DNA from: Xylaria sp. FL1777
Lineage: Eukaryota > Ascomycota > Sordariomycetes > Xylariales > Xylariaceae
Direction of reading: 5' to 3'
Assembly: GCA_022578965.1 (NCBI GenBank)
Contig: MU400557.1
Coordinates: 124,001 to 188,000 of the forward strand
Length of the DNA: 64,000 nucleotides
Part shown: positions 1 through 11,082 of the stretch, in pieces
Layout of the letters: each line of letters begins with the position of its first letter
Position numbering within the stretch: position 1 is the first letter of the stretch
Notes under the pieces: model-generated
The model's input: only the letters and a program-made list of their open reading frames with translations
Told to the model about the DNA's origin: nothing
Databases searched by the model: none
Translations under genes and position numbers: made by a program

Positions 1-630
1 CAAGTCCAAAGCTTGTGCAAACCCGCCCTCGTGAAAGGGGAGCGCGTTGGTCCCGTACTCCTCTTCGAACTCGCGCCGAAATCGCGCGGCCGTGTCTGGC
101 GGCATCAACATGCGACGACCCTTACTACCCCTGAAGCCAGTCGTCATGCTCGTCGTTATCGATCGCGGGCGTAGAGAAGGGGGGAGGAAGGCGAATATGT
201 ACATGAATGTGCGGAAGAAGGCCGACAATGCGCGGTACCCGAAGTTGAACGGAGCGAGAATGATGGCGAGGAGGAACGGAGTGCGCCGAGTAGTCGTTGC
301 CTGAGGTACTATTCTCGGGGCAGGATCAGGTCTCTCGCGCGGCCGCGGACGTCCATAGGGACTTGTGGAAGCCAAAAGACTCTCTTGTAGGTTTTCATGC
401 CGTGATTGTTGCCGTGGAGCTTGATTTCCGGCTGCGACGGCCTCGGCCACGGGGTCGGGCGCTTCGCCGTCGAAGAACTTCGCTATGGCGATTTGCACGT
501 TCCATTGTGATCTTTCCAGCAGAGCCACCGCATCTTTGGTATCTTGAGCCGTGACCTGTGTGTATTGCTCGAGTGCCGCTTGTTGGTCCGCGGAGAGATG
601 GCTTATGTCGATACCCGCACCACTCGCCAT
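1..630 (-). CDS. ucp10: FAF2/Ucp10-like UBX-family ER protein, 3' end cut by the window
   Basis: One open frame of 210 codons runs from the ATG at 630 down to base 1 with no stop, so the C-terminal part lies outside the window. The N-terminus (about residues 10-45) looks like a UBA-like fold (DQQAALEQYTQVT, then DAVALLERSQWNVQIAIAKF). Residues about 115-150 form a hydrophobic, proline-broken stretch (PFLLAIILAPFNFGY and a following Phe-rich part), as in the ER membrane hairpin of FAF2/UBXD8. The end starts a UAS domain (FEEEYGTNALPFHEGGFAQA). Known family role: recruits Cdc48/p97 to the ER and lipid droplets for protein quality control. The UBX domain should follow beyond base 1. The gene is divergent from PAN3. 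The family call is firm; the symbol is taken from the S. pombe orthologue. Confidence 0.85.
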   Translation of the reverse strand, partial: MASGAGIDISHLSADQQAALEQYTQVTAQDTKDAVALLERSQWNVQIAIAKFFDGEAPDPVAEAVAAGNQAPRQQSRHENLQESLLASTSPYGRPRPRERPDPAPRIVPQATTTRRTPFLLAIILAPFNFGYRALSAFFRTFMYIFAFLPPSLRPRSITTSMTTGFRGSKGRRMLMPPDTAARFRREFEEEYGTNALPFHEGGFAQALDL

Positions 631-2215
631 GACTGCTGGGCTCTCAAACAGCCGATTGAACTACCAGAAGGTTGCACCCGGAGCAGGACAGTCAATTGTC
701 CATGGATACTGGGGTCGGGTTGGTCGCTGGTTCATAAGCTTGTGAAAAAAAGAGGGAGAAGCGAAAGCCAGAAAAGAATCGAGAACTGCCTCTTCCAAAG
801 CCGGAGGTTCCAGAACGTAGTAAGAGACGCAGTAGCTTGCGTCGTGGGGGGTTGTCGCAAGGATCGTTCGCCGCCAAGTGCCCAGGTGCTGTGGATGTGG
901 TCTCTGTTACGGGTAATGCTCGGCGGTGGGTTTTCTAATACAGATATCCTATTATATAAGTGTACACAAATTTAGCTACAGTAGAAACGCAGGGCCATTT
1001 AATCTCAAGACGAGAGAGCCGGAGCACTCAAGGCTGCGTGTTCAGTTGAGCTTAGGATCCACCGGAACGATGACCAGTTCGGACGATGACGATGGCGGAT
1101 GGACAACCGTCGTATTCTAGCTCGATTAGCGTTGACAGGTTAGTAAATGCCAATACCTTATAGAGTGTACTGTGTAGGGGAGGTGGATAGTGCCACACCC
1201 ACCAACAAACCAGTGTTGGATGGATTATATAATGATACCCGGGCAGGTACCTCCCTTAAGTAAGCCCCCTACCACATTAACAAGTCGAGGCTGAACTAAG
1301 ATACCTTGGTACCACAGCTATGTAGGTCTTGGCGCGCTCTGCCTTGGAACCAACCACCGAAGGTCGCCCACCAATCTGCGGCCCGTGCAGGGCATTCCGC
1401 CCGTCATCCCACCACTCCCACCACCTGCACGGTCGGTGCACCACCACAACTCGCCCGCCCGCCGCCTCGCCGCTTCGCCTACCTCCTCGTTGCTCGTCGC
1501 GGGCTGCATCCATTGTTAGACCTCGGGTTCTGCAATCTTGCTCCCTCCTCTGCCCGACCCGACCTACGTGCCTCCTCACCACCCCGTCTCCTCCTGTACA
1601 AATTTCCCACACGCACATATATGGCTCCGGTCTCTGTATAGTCGCCTCCTTGCTTTTAAACCAAACAATTGATTCACAGCGCCCTCCTATCCTTTGACTT
1701 TTGACCTTTGGCCTTTGACCTTTGACCTTCAATCTTAATCCTCTCTTTTCACCCCGCGGCCCCTCTCCGACCTCTGGCTTGTGCCCTTCGACCTCTGCCC
1801 CTTGACCCTTCACCTCCGACGACCTCTCCCTGTCTCCCGTGCTTGGCGCTGGATTTTGATTCTATGGGTGAACAGCCTTGCAGAGACGCTGGAAAATGGC
1901 ACCGCTTTGAGGTGCTTAGTACATCTCCTCGTTTTCCTGCATTATCTCACGATATCCAATTAGGCTGGCAACGACACCATCTTGCTTTCTGCCTGCGCAT
2001 CTCAATGCGACAACTACGCCTGTCATATATCTCCTATCGTCGTCCGTTCCGTCTACGCCTCCTCGCCTCGTAATCCACTCTGGTTGCAATTGTCTGGGCC
2101 GGATAGATAGACTGTGGCCGCTGTGCCGAACAGGGTGGTTGCGCACCGGCTGCCCAGCCGGAATTTGTGGCTTCAAGACGTATTAGAATCTCTCATAATT
2201 GTTTCCACTACAACC
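631..2215. promoter_or_regulatory. Divergent intergenic region between the UBX-family gene and PAN3
   Basis: About 1.6 kb separates the two divergent start codons, so it should hold both promoters and both leaders. The right half (about 1440-2080) is pyrimidine-rich on the + strand, like a fungal leader. It contains an imperfect TTTGACC-type repeat at 1691-1730, with looser copies to about 1815. Several short ORFs are present but none resembles a protein family. I see no TATA box I would defend. Confidence 0.5.
1691..1730 (+). repeat. TTTGACC heptamer-like repeat in the PAN3 leader
   Basis: The core (T)TTTGAC recurs about every 7-14 bases: CTTTGACTT, TTGACCTTTGG, CTTTGACC, TTTGACCTTC. Degenerate CTTCGACC and CTTGACCC copies follow to about 1815. 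It lies about 490 bases before the PAN3 start, in pyrimidine-rich sequence. It could be simple slippage or a clustered binding site; the sequence alone does not decide. Confidence 0.6.
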
Positions 2216-5200
2216 ATGGCGAGTACTAGATTTGGAACTGCCAACCAGGGCCGACAGATGGCTTCGCCGAGGCCTAAAACACGTGGTGAGCAGCAAGATT
2301 GACCCATCTGCCTTTTTTGGTCGCGTTGCTTTATTAGTTCGAGTCTAATTTGAGTCTTCGGCAGATTCAAAAGATACTCTCTGTCGAAACGTACTGATAT
2401 ACGGCCACTGTCGCTATGAAGACCAGGGATGCGCCTTCAACCACGACCAGAATAGAAACTCAAATAACTCTAGTGATAAGTAAGTCGTTATTTCTTTTGC
2501 ATGTGTAATTTCCTACCTTCTCTTCGGACAAGCCTGTCCCTAGTTCTTCCTTCGACGCAGGGGAGAATTCATGTGAATCTATCGATGTTTTTGGATAGTG
2601 CCTCCCAAGACCTTGATACTACTTGCTGTTGGCCTCGAACAACCCCAGGTGGCTCTTACTTGAATATTTGTTCTCGGCTTTCACGAAAGCTTTGTTCCTC
2701 GTCAACAGCCGTTTAGACAGGCTCTACAGTATCCTGCAAACATCGCCGTCATATATGCACCTCAATTTAGAAGCAATAGTGTCATTTGATCTCTTCCAAT
2801 ACGACTATAAGAGGTACGACTTGTTCGTTGCTTGCTGGAGATACTGGCCAAACAAAAAAAAGTAGCTGAGCACTCTGCACTTGCCACGTATCCAGACCTG
2901 AACAGAGTAAACGCCTTGAGACCTTAAGTCTTCGTTTCACCCCCAAGCCCAGATAGCCGTCTTATCCGCCGATTCAGAACAAGTCCACGAAGCATGCAAG
3001 GAAGACAAGACTCGCACGGTCCAGGCGACCAGAGAGGTCAGAGCTCCCAGCAATCGGAGCAGCCCAGCAAAGTGTCTGTTGATGATGGGGGTGCGTGCCC
3101 TCCTTCAACCGTGGCTGGTAGCTCAAGCGAAAGCATACCGCATACTCAGCCACAGGTTGCTCAGCAATCAGAGCAAATGATTGGATCGGCCGCACCACCT
3201 CCTGAAACGGGACACGTTGAGCAACCAGAAGAGGCCGTTCTGATGTTAGGAGAGGCAAGATATACTCACCAAGAAGTCCGCCAATACCTTGCCGGCCGAG
3301 AAATCATTCCTGGTTCTGTGACACCAGACCCTCCACAATGACAATTACCTACACCTCGACCTTTCGAGAGCCCTTCTGATGATCCTGTTGAGGACCCTGA
3401 TCTCGACCCATTCCCTGCTTATGTAGAACCTTCCGGTCTGATCATCAGGCTAGGAGATGTAGGATTCTATGGCCCAGATATCCCTTATGTTCCAAACACG
3501 GGTATTCGACTTTCTAGCTAGGGACAGAGGGAGACGCCAATTGTTTTCCCAGCCACTCCTAATTTAGGTGAAGATTCAGACCGGGATACGATGTCTTCAT
3601 TTCCGGATACATTTTCTCCTAGCGGACGTAATTTGTTTTTTCCGCCACTCCCGGAAATAGAGGTGCACCAGCCAGAGGACAATTCGAAAATGCCGGACAT
3701 CCGACTCAACGAAGGTCAGTCACCAGCGGAATCGATCAACAATCAGTCTCCAGCAAGTACAAGAAGGCGAACAGCAACTGTATCCCATGCTGTTCCTTTG
3801 AGATCAAGAGACTCGTATGTGCCATCTTTCATAACCAGACAGGGTACCTCCCCCTCAAGCAGTTTTCTAGCCCCGCCCATAGCAGGCCCTCCGAGACATC
3901 CTTCTCTAGGCTTGGTGATACCTACATTACATATGCCCACGGGAAATGTTGCACTGGGCCCGTCATCTTCTATGACCTGGCCCGATTCTCAACCACACAA
4001 TTTAGGAGCCGGGGGCGGCTCAAGAGCAGAAGAGCCCTTGCAGAAGTGTCAGAAGTTAGCTCGCAATAGAGAACGAACGGAAGACAGTTCAGAGCGACAG
4101 GACCCCCCACAGAAAAAGCAGAAAACAGTTCGTGATGGAGAACTAGCAGAAGATAGTTCAGAGCCAGAAGAACCCCAGCAGAAAAGGCAGGAGACTATTG
4201 GCAATGGAGACCCAGTGCGAAATGGTTCCGAAGCAGGAAACAGCTCAGAGCCAGAAGAACCCCCCGTAAAAAGGCAGAAAATAGTTCACAGTAGAGAACT
4301 AGCAGGAAACAGTTCAGAGCCAGAAGACCCCTCTCAGAAAATGCAGAAGACCGTTCGCAATGGAGAACAAGCAGAGGAACAAACAAGTCTTCTCTAAAAT
4401 CACCTGCAAATACAGTATATGGGCCTGAAGAGAGAAATACGCGGGCCACGTCTTCCTATAATCAGTCACGATCATTCTCTCCGGACAATTCACAACCGAA
4501 GACTTCTTCAAGCCGGGCAAGGAGCCCTTGGTCACGTCACTGCGGATGTTCATGTTTTAGGCATAATTAAGCAGTTAGCGCTACTGTTCTACTTGTCCCT
4601 TTGGGGAGTTTTGCAACTTTTTTCGATAAAGCATCCATCCATTACGATACAGTTAGCTAACCGATTTAGCAGTCCGCCTAAAAAATCACTTAATGTCGAC
4701 TCTCCATCTTTTACTCCTGCACAGCTTGGGGGTAAGAAGAGCACATTTTCTACGAATGCGGCCCCTTTTACTCCTCGAGGAGGTTCTACGACTAGTACGG
4801 TCCACCGGCAACATGTCCTATGGCGTTATCTATGCTTACATTTATTAGCTACATCACCCTCTTTGCAGCAAGAATCTGGAACAACTTTGTTCAAGCCAAC
4901 CCAGTTCACAGATTTCACTCAAAACAACTATGACTTGAATCCGACAGTGCGTTTTATCCAGCCTTCCTTATCGATCTGTTTTAATTAACATAGGACAGGA
5001 TGCAGTAAATGGGACCTCAGAGAATTCGATAGGGTTTGATCCTTTCATGACAAGTGCTTCTCAAGGACTCCAATCCTCTCAGTATAACCCATATGTTGAA
5101 GAGCACAATCCCTTGGCCGGAGCCGGAACATCCTACTATGGCGCCCAGAATACGTACTCAACACCATCTCAGCCTGTGAGTTATTACATAAATATTCAAT

Positions 5201-6633
5201 CTCTGTACCAGATTAATTAACTCGTGCGCCTCTAGCTACAATATCATCTTTACTACCCACTAGCGCCCATTCGAGATAGTTTACAGCCTTATCAACGAGC
5301 GGTTTTCGATTTGTTTCTTCCAGAATCACTCAGAGAAGACTTACAGAAGAAGTCCGAGGCGGCCAGACAAGTTCTTGCAAGCCAACCAGGCATACAATCA
5401 CCCTCTCTACAGCAGTATCATTCCCTCGTACCCTTAGATATCAAGCTCAAGAATATGCCGGGCATATTTGGGCTTCCTACATGGGTATGGAAAGCAACAT
5501 CTCGAAAGAATGGAAACGTATATTGTCTGAGAAGGGTAGAAGGTTAGCAGTCTTATCACATAATATAGTGCATATGCTGACCTCTGATAGGTTTCCGTCT
5601 GACAAATGAGGATGCCATTAAGGCTGTCAATTCTTGGAAAAAGATAACGCATCCGGGCATAGTCACAACAGTGGAGGCCTTCACAACCAGGGACTTCAAT
5701 GATAGTTCTCTGATATTCGTCCACAGCTATCACCCTCTCTCGAAAACCCTAGCAGAACATCATTTTCCAACCACTACTAATAGGTTTAGTCGTACAGCGC
5801 CAGTTCCAGAAAAAGTGTTATGGAGTTATCTTGTACAGCTATCCAGCGCGCTTAAGGTGATACATAAGGCAAAGCTCGCGGCACGCTGTATCGATATCAG
5901 CAAGGTGATTTTAACAGATAAGAATCGCATCAGGCTGAGCGCATGCTCCATTTTTGATGTGATACATTTCGAAGCGCATCGTCGCGTTGAAGAACTTCAA
6001 CAAGAGGATTTTTTCAATCTCGGAAAGCTTGTGCTTAGCATCGGTACCAATACTCCGCCTAGGAACATACAGGACCTACGGGCGCTCCTCGACCAGCTAG
6101 GTCGAAACTACTCCGAGGAGCTCAAAGAGAGGGTGGCCTGGTTGCTAAGCGCACCTCAAGCGCATTACAAGACGGCTGAACAGCTAATTCGTGATCTAGC
6201 CACCCATGTGGACGACGTTTTTGTTTCGTCGTCCAACGCTTACGATGAGGCAACCAACCATTTAGGCCGAGAACTTGAAAACGGAAGGCTAGTGCGATTG
6301 TTAGCTAAATTAGGCACAATCAATGAACGCCCCGAATTTGACGGGGATCCCAATTGGTCTGAAACAGAGCATCGGTACACATTGAAGTTGTTTCGAGATT
6401 ATGTCTTCCATCAGGTTGATACTCAAGGCAACCCCGTCCTAGATTTAGGACACATCATAAGTTGTCTAAATAAGCTTGATGCTGGCACGGAAGAGAGGAT
6501 CTACCTCACCAGCCGAGATCATCAGTCTACTTTCCTTGTGACGTACCGAGAATTGAAGAAGCAAGTTCAATCAGCATTCGGTGATCTACAGAAAGGAAAC
6601 ACCAAGCAACAACAGCAGACCAATAGGTTCTGA
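2216..6633 (+). CDS. pan3: PAN3, regulatory subunit of the PAN2-PAN3 deadenylase
   Basis: My model joins 2216-2285, 2365-2479, 4670-4794, 4849-4946, 4999-5175, 5236-5542 and 5591-6633, giving 644 aa, the usual length. In order: an N-terminal CCCH zinc finger (DTLCRNVLIYGHCRYEDQGC then AFNH); a PAM2-like motif for poly(A)-binding protein (KSLNVDSPSFTPAQ); a linker; a pseudokinase (TNEDAIKAVNSWKKITHPGI, then SSLIFVHSYHPLSKTLAEHH); a coiled coil; and the C-terminal PAN2-binding knob (EHRYTLKLFRDYVFHQVD). Known role: recruits PAN2 to poly(A) tails for initial trimming in the cytoplasm. Oddities: the second intron is 2,190 bp with a decayed ORF inside; the third intron (4795-4848, 54 bp) has no stop and is a multiple of three, and leaving it in adds a foreign hydrophobic segment. 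Start chosen by family agreement (MASTRF...). Confidence 0.93.
2994..4570 (+). pseudogene. Decayed Gln/Pro/Glu-rich ORF nested in the PAN3 intron
   Basis: One frame, opening at ATG 2994, stays protein-like for about 470 codons but carries two in-frame stops: TGA at 3339-3341 and TAG at 3519-3521. It ends at TAA 4395-4397. A different frame entered near 4382 continues the same Ser/Asn/Arg-rich composition to TAA 4568-4570, as expected after a frameshift. The region between the two stops still reads sensibly (for example LGDVGFYGPDIPYVPNTGIR). Residues encoded at about 4026-4382 form a repeat with core EEPxQKxQK. I recognise no family. Alternatives: a spliced gene whose introns I miss, or part of an old repeat. 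It lies on the same strand as PAN3 and wholly inside its intron. Confidence 0.5.
4026..4382 (+). repeat. Degenerate tandem repeat in the nested ORF
   Basis: Roughly five units of about 22-27 codons share the pattern SSEPEEPxQKxQKxxxNxExAxx. They are visible both in translation and in DNA (recurring CAGTTCAGAGCCAGAAGA and CAGAAAAGGCAGAA). Unit lengths differ slightly, so this is a diverged minisatellite-like coding repeat rather than a perfect array. Confidence 0.7.
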
Positions 6634-8177
6634 GCTTGCATACATTTGATCTGGACCATGTCGCACTGGGCCAGGAGCACAACAGCAACAACAACCCTAG
6701 CATGGATTTCCGTGTATTTGAGGAATAGTACAACACCATGCCGTATTCAGCAGTGCATTCGAGTAGTATCAGTGGAATTTGGGGGTTGGCCTTGACAAGC
6801 TTGGACCCCGGTATAAGAACGAAGCTTGTATAGCGTGGAAAAGGTCAAAGGTCCTATATATGTTCATGTCTATTGGATCCGACATTGGATCCTAAAGCGA
6901 CACCCAGCGCTGTAGCTTCCAAAAGAAAACAAAAATGATAAAAAGAAAATACGAATGATAAGATATTTCATCTACTTAAATTGGTATTCTAATCTAGTGC
7001 TAGTGCGTAAGAGCATTCTTACTCTGTTGTAGTAGACTGAGGAAGATCCAATATTGGGCTAGCCACAGGTTAGTGTAACAATGGTATTGTGTCACAACTT
7101 TACAGATCCACGTCCATGCAGTCAGGCCTTACGGTTGGTTTCTCGAGTACTTTACACAGATGAATAACACAGCCGGGCGTTGAATCTTAGTAGCCGCGAT
7201 CTTGTCTATTTATTTATATAGCAGAGACAGATGGTAGTTTAGATGTAGGTTGTGGCTGGCTACCTACTCGACTTGTTATCAGCTGCTGCGCAAATATATT
7301 GTTTAGTCTCGTAAATAGCGATTTTGAGTACTTCACTAGTCATCTTTTTTTGGTCGTTTCCATTTTGTCAGTCTTCTGTCCCTTGGTCTTCGCTATAGTT
7401 ACGACTTTCTTCTACAAATTGACAAAGGTCGATGATATGTGTGTGTATCTATAGAGCCGTACACTGCAGTCAGTCAACTGATATTAAATATAATGTAAGT
7501 AAGTGTAATTAAAGGTATGTATAAGTGGTTTTGCACTTAGGTAACCCTGTCTCGGGGACGAAGCTGGAGAGGGCTGACGAGCTTGCGCAGGACGAAACTA
7601 ATCCGGTCATGAAGCAACGCCTCGTTTATGCTCAAAGTGCTTTTTATCATGTGGAAAGGTAAGAGTCAAACATGAGTTATCATCTTTTTTCGTCTCGGGA
7701 CGTTGAGCGCCCGGTCAGTGTGCATTCAATAGTAGCCTTTATTATGCATGGCGGCATCAAGCGTGATAGACCCTTATCATTATTTCAAGTCTACTAGAAC
7801 AAATAGAAAGAGCTCTTGCTGCATAGGGTGATTAGGAGTGCTCTTACAGAGTCGAGTAATATGATAACGCCTGGTATGGAAGTATATTTCCTCATGAGAT
7901 ATAGAATTCTAGGAATTCTTAGGATAGCTTCTGGTTAGAGCAGATTCTACTCACACATCGTGGGCTACATGATACTATTTGTTATCCTAGCTTCAGCCTT
8001 CGGCATGAGCTTAATCTAGCTCCTCTGCTGGCCCACGGTTGCTCTCTTCTCTTTTACATCCGGGTATATGTTTGGTGTGCGCCCTCTTGGCGTGAAGTAG
8101 GTGGGCGGCCACTAGCTTTCTGGTGTCGTGCCCAAGATATCTCCTCGTTACCCTATTGGATTGCGGACGTAGCTAGC
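6634..8177. other. Convergent intergenic region between PAN3 and LSM7
   Basis: This 1.5-kb stretch lies between two converging stop codons and should hold both 3' UTRs. It is AT-rich from about 6900 to 7540 and has no ORF worth naming. I see no RNA gene or mobile element. Confidence 0.6.
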
Positions 8178-8779
8178 TCAGTCATCGCCTTGTTGCGCAA
8201 ATGGGTTCTCTATCTCCTCGCTCCCATCTACGGGGCTGATGACCACTAGTAAGGTGCCCCGAGCAACTACGAGCCCAAGAGACCTCGTCGCTTCCTTGCC
8301 TTCGTCGTCTGGATGCCATGATATGTCAGTCCTCAAGTCGCCTCTGAGACAGTTCGTTACACAGGGAAAGAAACGATGACCTACCTCGCATAACCTCTTG
8401 TACCTCGTCCAGCACTAGATTCATGAGCGCATCGTATCCCTTTAACGTGCCGGTGACTATCCGCCCGTCACTAGTTAGCCACTTGCGCCGATATCCCTGT
8501 ATATGCATATGCAGCCATCATTGGGCGGCAGAGTTGGCGCCGGAGTGAATCTAGGAGAGCCGTACCTTCGCGTCCTCCATTAAATTTGACGGTGATCTTC
8601 TTGTCCATATACTTGCTTAGATCGAGAATGTTTTCCTTCTTCGGTCTTTCCCGCTCTTGGGGGGCGCCGGCACCGCCCGAATCACCCCCATGCCCTCCTC
8701 TTCCCCCCCGTCCACCCCGTCCTCCGCGGTAGTGACCACCGCCACCTCGACCGCCGCGGTGATGTCCACGGTCGGACAT
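8178..8779 (-). CDS. lsm7: LSM7, U6 snRNA / mRNA decay Sm-like protein
   Basis: Three exons on the minus strand: 8779-8566, 8456-8385 and 8308-8178, giving 138 aa. The Sm1 motif is split by intron 1 (KKITVKFNGGRE, then VTGTLKGYDALMNLVLDEVQ), and the Sm2 motif lies in exon 3 (LGLVVARGTLLVVISPVDG). Known role: a subunit of the Lsm2-8 ring on U6 snRNA in the nucleus and of the Lsm1-7 ring that activates decapping in the cytoplasm. The first about 40 residues are an RGG-rich extension (HHRGGRGGGGHYRGGRGGRG), which suggests RNA binding. Both introns are GT-AG and phase 1. The start is the first ATG, just before the RGG tract. Confidence 0.95.
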
Positions 8780-9896
8780 AGTCGGCAGCGCAGTGTAGAG
8801 AGTACGCGCGTAGACCTGTTGTACTTGCTCGCGCCCTTGGGGGCCTAGAAAAGGAGGAGCGAGCTCGGGCCGAGAACAGTGGCCCGTGAGGCTAGTAAAT
8901 CTCGATGTTTCCCGACCAAACGGCGGTCTGGACTTTGTTGTGATCGGTAGGTGACGGATCGGACTGGTAAACGGCCAATAGGATGAGTGAAGGACAGGGA
9001 TCTATGGCCCGAGGAGAGCTGCTGGTGTGTTGGCCAAGCTTTCGGCGAGTGGTGTTGTCGTCGTGCGTGTCAAGCCGGATGCCGGAACGTCGATTTGATG
9101 TAACAGCTATTGACGGCGCTAGACAAGTTGTTTAATATCGGGTAAGGATGCTGTGAGAGCTCCCAGAAGTTATGGTATGGAAGTAGAGGGGCAGAAGGCT
9201 GAAGGGCTCCAGCGAAAGTTGCAAGGTTTACCGTAGTTGCGCGCTCTCTCGAGAATTTGGCGATTTTGATAGGCTAGAGGGGTCAAGGAGGGGCATTAGT
9301 GAGAGTCTGTGTACCTGCGGTAAAGCTACCTAGTACAGGTACTTAAGTACTTAGTTATAGTGGGGTTATTTTATCGCCTTACGTGATCTTTGCTCGCCCA
9401 TACTACGTACTTAAGTACTTAAGTAGAGCCCGGAGCGGAGGACATTGACCGCCTGCCCAGCCACCAACACAACTCCTCCGACATCCTGCCTGCACCTCCT
9501 CCCCAAGATTTTGGGTGTTCAGACGGAATAATGCTTGAAATACTCCGATCTATGAACATGGAAGATGAACTATAGACATGGGGAGACTAAAACGTGGTCC
9601 TCACCCGGTAGTGTCTGGCGGCCTTGCCTGCCGGTATCTGTGTATGTCTGTCACTTATTCCATTGTACAGCAGTGTACTAGTATATGTATGAGTTGGAAC
9701 TCTTGATACTCGGTGCCTGCGCTGTAACCTCAAGCATCCATGATGCCTAGGCTATGCTATACCTAGGTAGGAATTTTCCAGCGGCCGGTTGCGGTTATGT
9801 ATTCCATGTAAGACGTACATGGAGTACCTACCTGCCTCACGCTAGAAATGGTCGTCGACCTCCCGACCAAAGAGCTCTTCAAAGGTGCTAGCCCTT

Positions 9897-9919
9897 GTCT
9901 GTCTGTCTGTCTGTCTGTC
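9897..9919. repeat. (GTCT)n microsatellite
   Basis: Almost six perfect GTCT units in the intergenic region upstream of LSM7. Confidence 0.95.
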
Positions 9920-11060
9920 AATCAGATCCCATTCGTTCCTATCGCCATGCATATTTTGGCCGAGGCCTACAGCTGATACAAGCCAATACTGGCCTATTCT
10001 GAGGGCTGCATACCGGCCCACAATCGGCACCTGCAGAGCTGGCTGGGAGGATTATACTAGGTATGTAGCGTGGTAATGTTGGAGATCAGTAGGAGAGTAG
10101 GAGTCTCCTTGACCCTTGTTTTCTTCCCCGTCGAGTGAACTGTATCGTTCAACAACGAGTGTTCCTACAGTAGGCAGGAGGAGTCCCGGGGAAGGCGATA
10201 TCAGCTATATTTGGGGGTGCAGTTGGGGCATTGACGCGGCCTCCAGTTGGTCGGACAGGTCTAGCAACTGTCATGGATGCCGCTCTGAACGCTGCAGGTC
10301 GTCGATCATTACCTACTTAGATGGCTGAAGCAGAGGAACTCAGAACAGGCCCCCGTTCAAAACGCCCAACAACCTTGTTTTTGCCTGCAACTCTGGACAG
10401 ACTGGGTCTTCTGTCTGGGCTCGACAGCGACGATCTCTGCCCAGTTGCAACCATTGCATTTGGTCAGCTCAGTCTGGCCCGTGAAGTGCGGTATAAGGAC
10501 TGAAGGTCATGGACCGGCGCGACTGGCTTGATGTGGATCGAAGCGCAACTCGGGCAGCCATGCTCGACACAGCGCAGCGACCACAACGTTATAGCTTGGC
10601 TTCTGAGGTTCCACGGCGTCCATGGCATCGTTCGTTATGTTGGTCGGCGAAGACAGGACAGGGTGTCAATGGATGAGCTGAAGGTGCAGCAGATCTAGAC
10701 GCCTAAAGTGGAAGCGCGTGTTGCACGGCATGCTGAAGACCTGCTCCGTAGTACTCTGAGTTCCAGCGCAATAGACGGGCTCCTTTTGCATGCGGGCGCT
10801 CATAGGCAGAGGTTGGTGTATGTGCTTCTAATACATTGTATATGCTGCACATGCAGAAGTTGTAACACCCCGAGAGGCGAATGGAAAGGCGCGGCTCGAC
10901 GTTGTAGTACATAGTAGGTACTTGGGCCTCATGATCATATCCAGGGTTGTTTCGATTTCTTTTGGAATGGCCCCCAAAAAGGAATTTTACAGTGAGCGTC
11001 TGGGCATAGGTAGGCCAGAGGCAGCGTTGTAGTTGTTAAATGGATATATATATAGCTATC

Positions 11061-11082
11061 TGTGTGTGTGTGTGTGTGTGTG
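11061..11082. repeat. (TG)11 microsatellite
   Basis: Eleven perfect TG units following an ATATATATA stretch, in intergenic DNA. Confidence 0.95.

Larger units (their letters stand above)
2480..4669 (+). other. Exceptionally long PAN3 intron (2,190 bp)
   Basis: The donor GTAAGT follows the codons for the Asn/Ser-rich tail of the zinc-finger exon. The acceptor TTTAG at 4665-4669 follows a good branch site (TTAGCTAAC, 4653-4661) and restores the PAN3 frame exactly into SPPKKSLNVDSPSF. Other introns in this window are mostly 50-260 bp. The interior holds about 500 bases of non-coding sequence, the decayed ORF 2994-4570, and about 100 bases before the acceptor. The simplest inference is an insertion into an ordinary intron, but I found no terminal repeats or target duplication by eye. 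Confidence 0.8.

Noticed and set aside
4419..4988. Continuous 189-codon ORF through the end of the PAN3 long intron
   Set aside because: Only 4670-4794 and 4849-4946 match PAN3; the rest is intron that happens to be open in the same frame.
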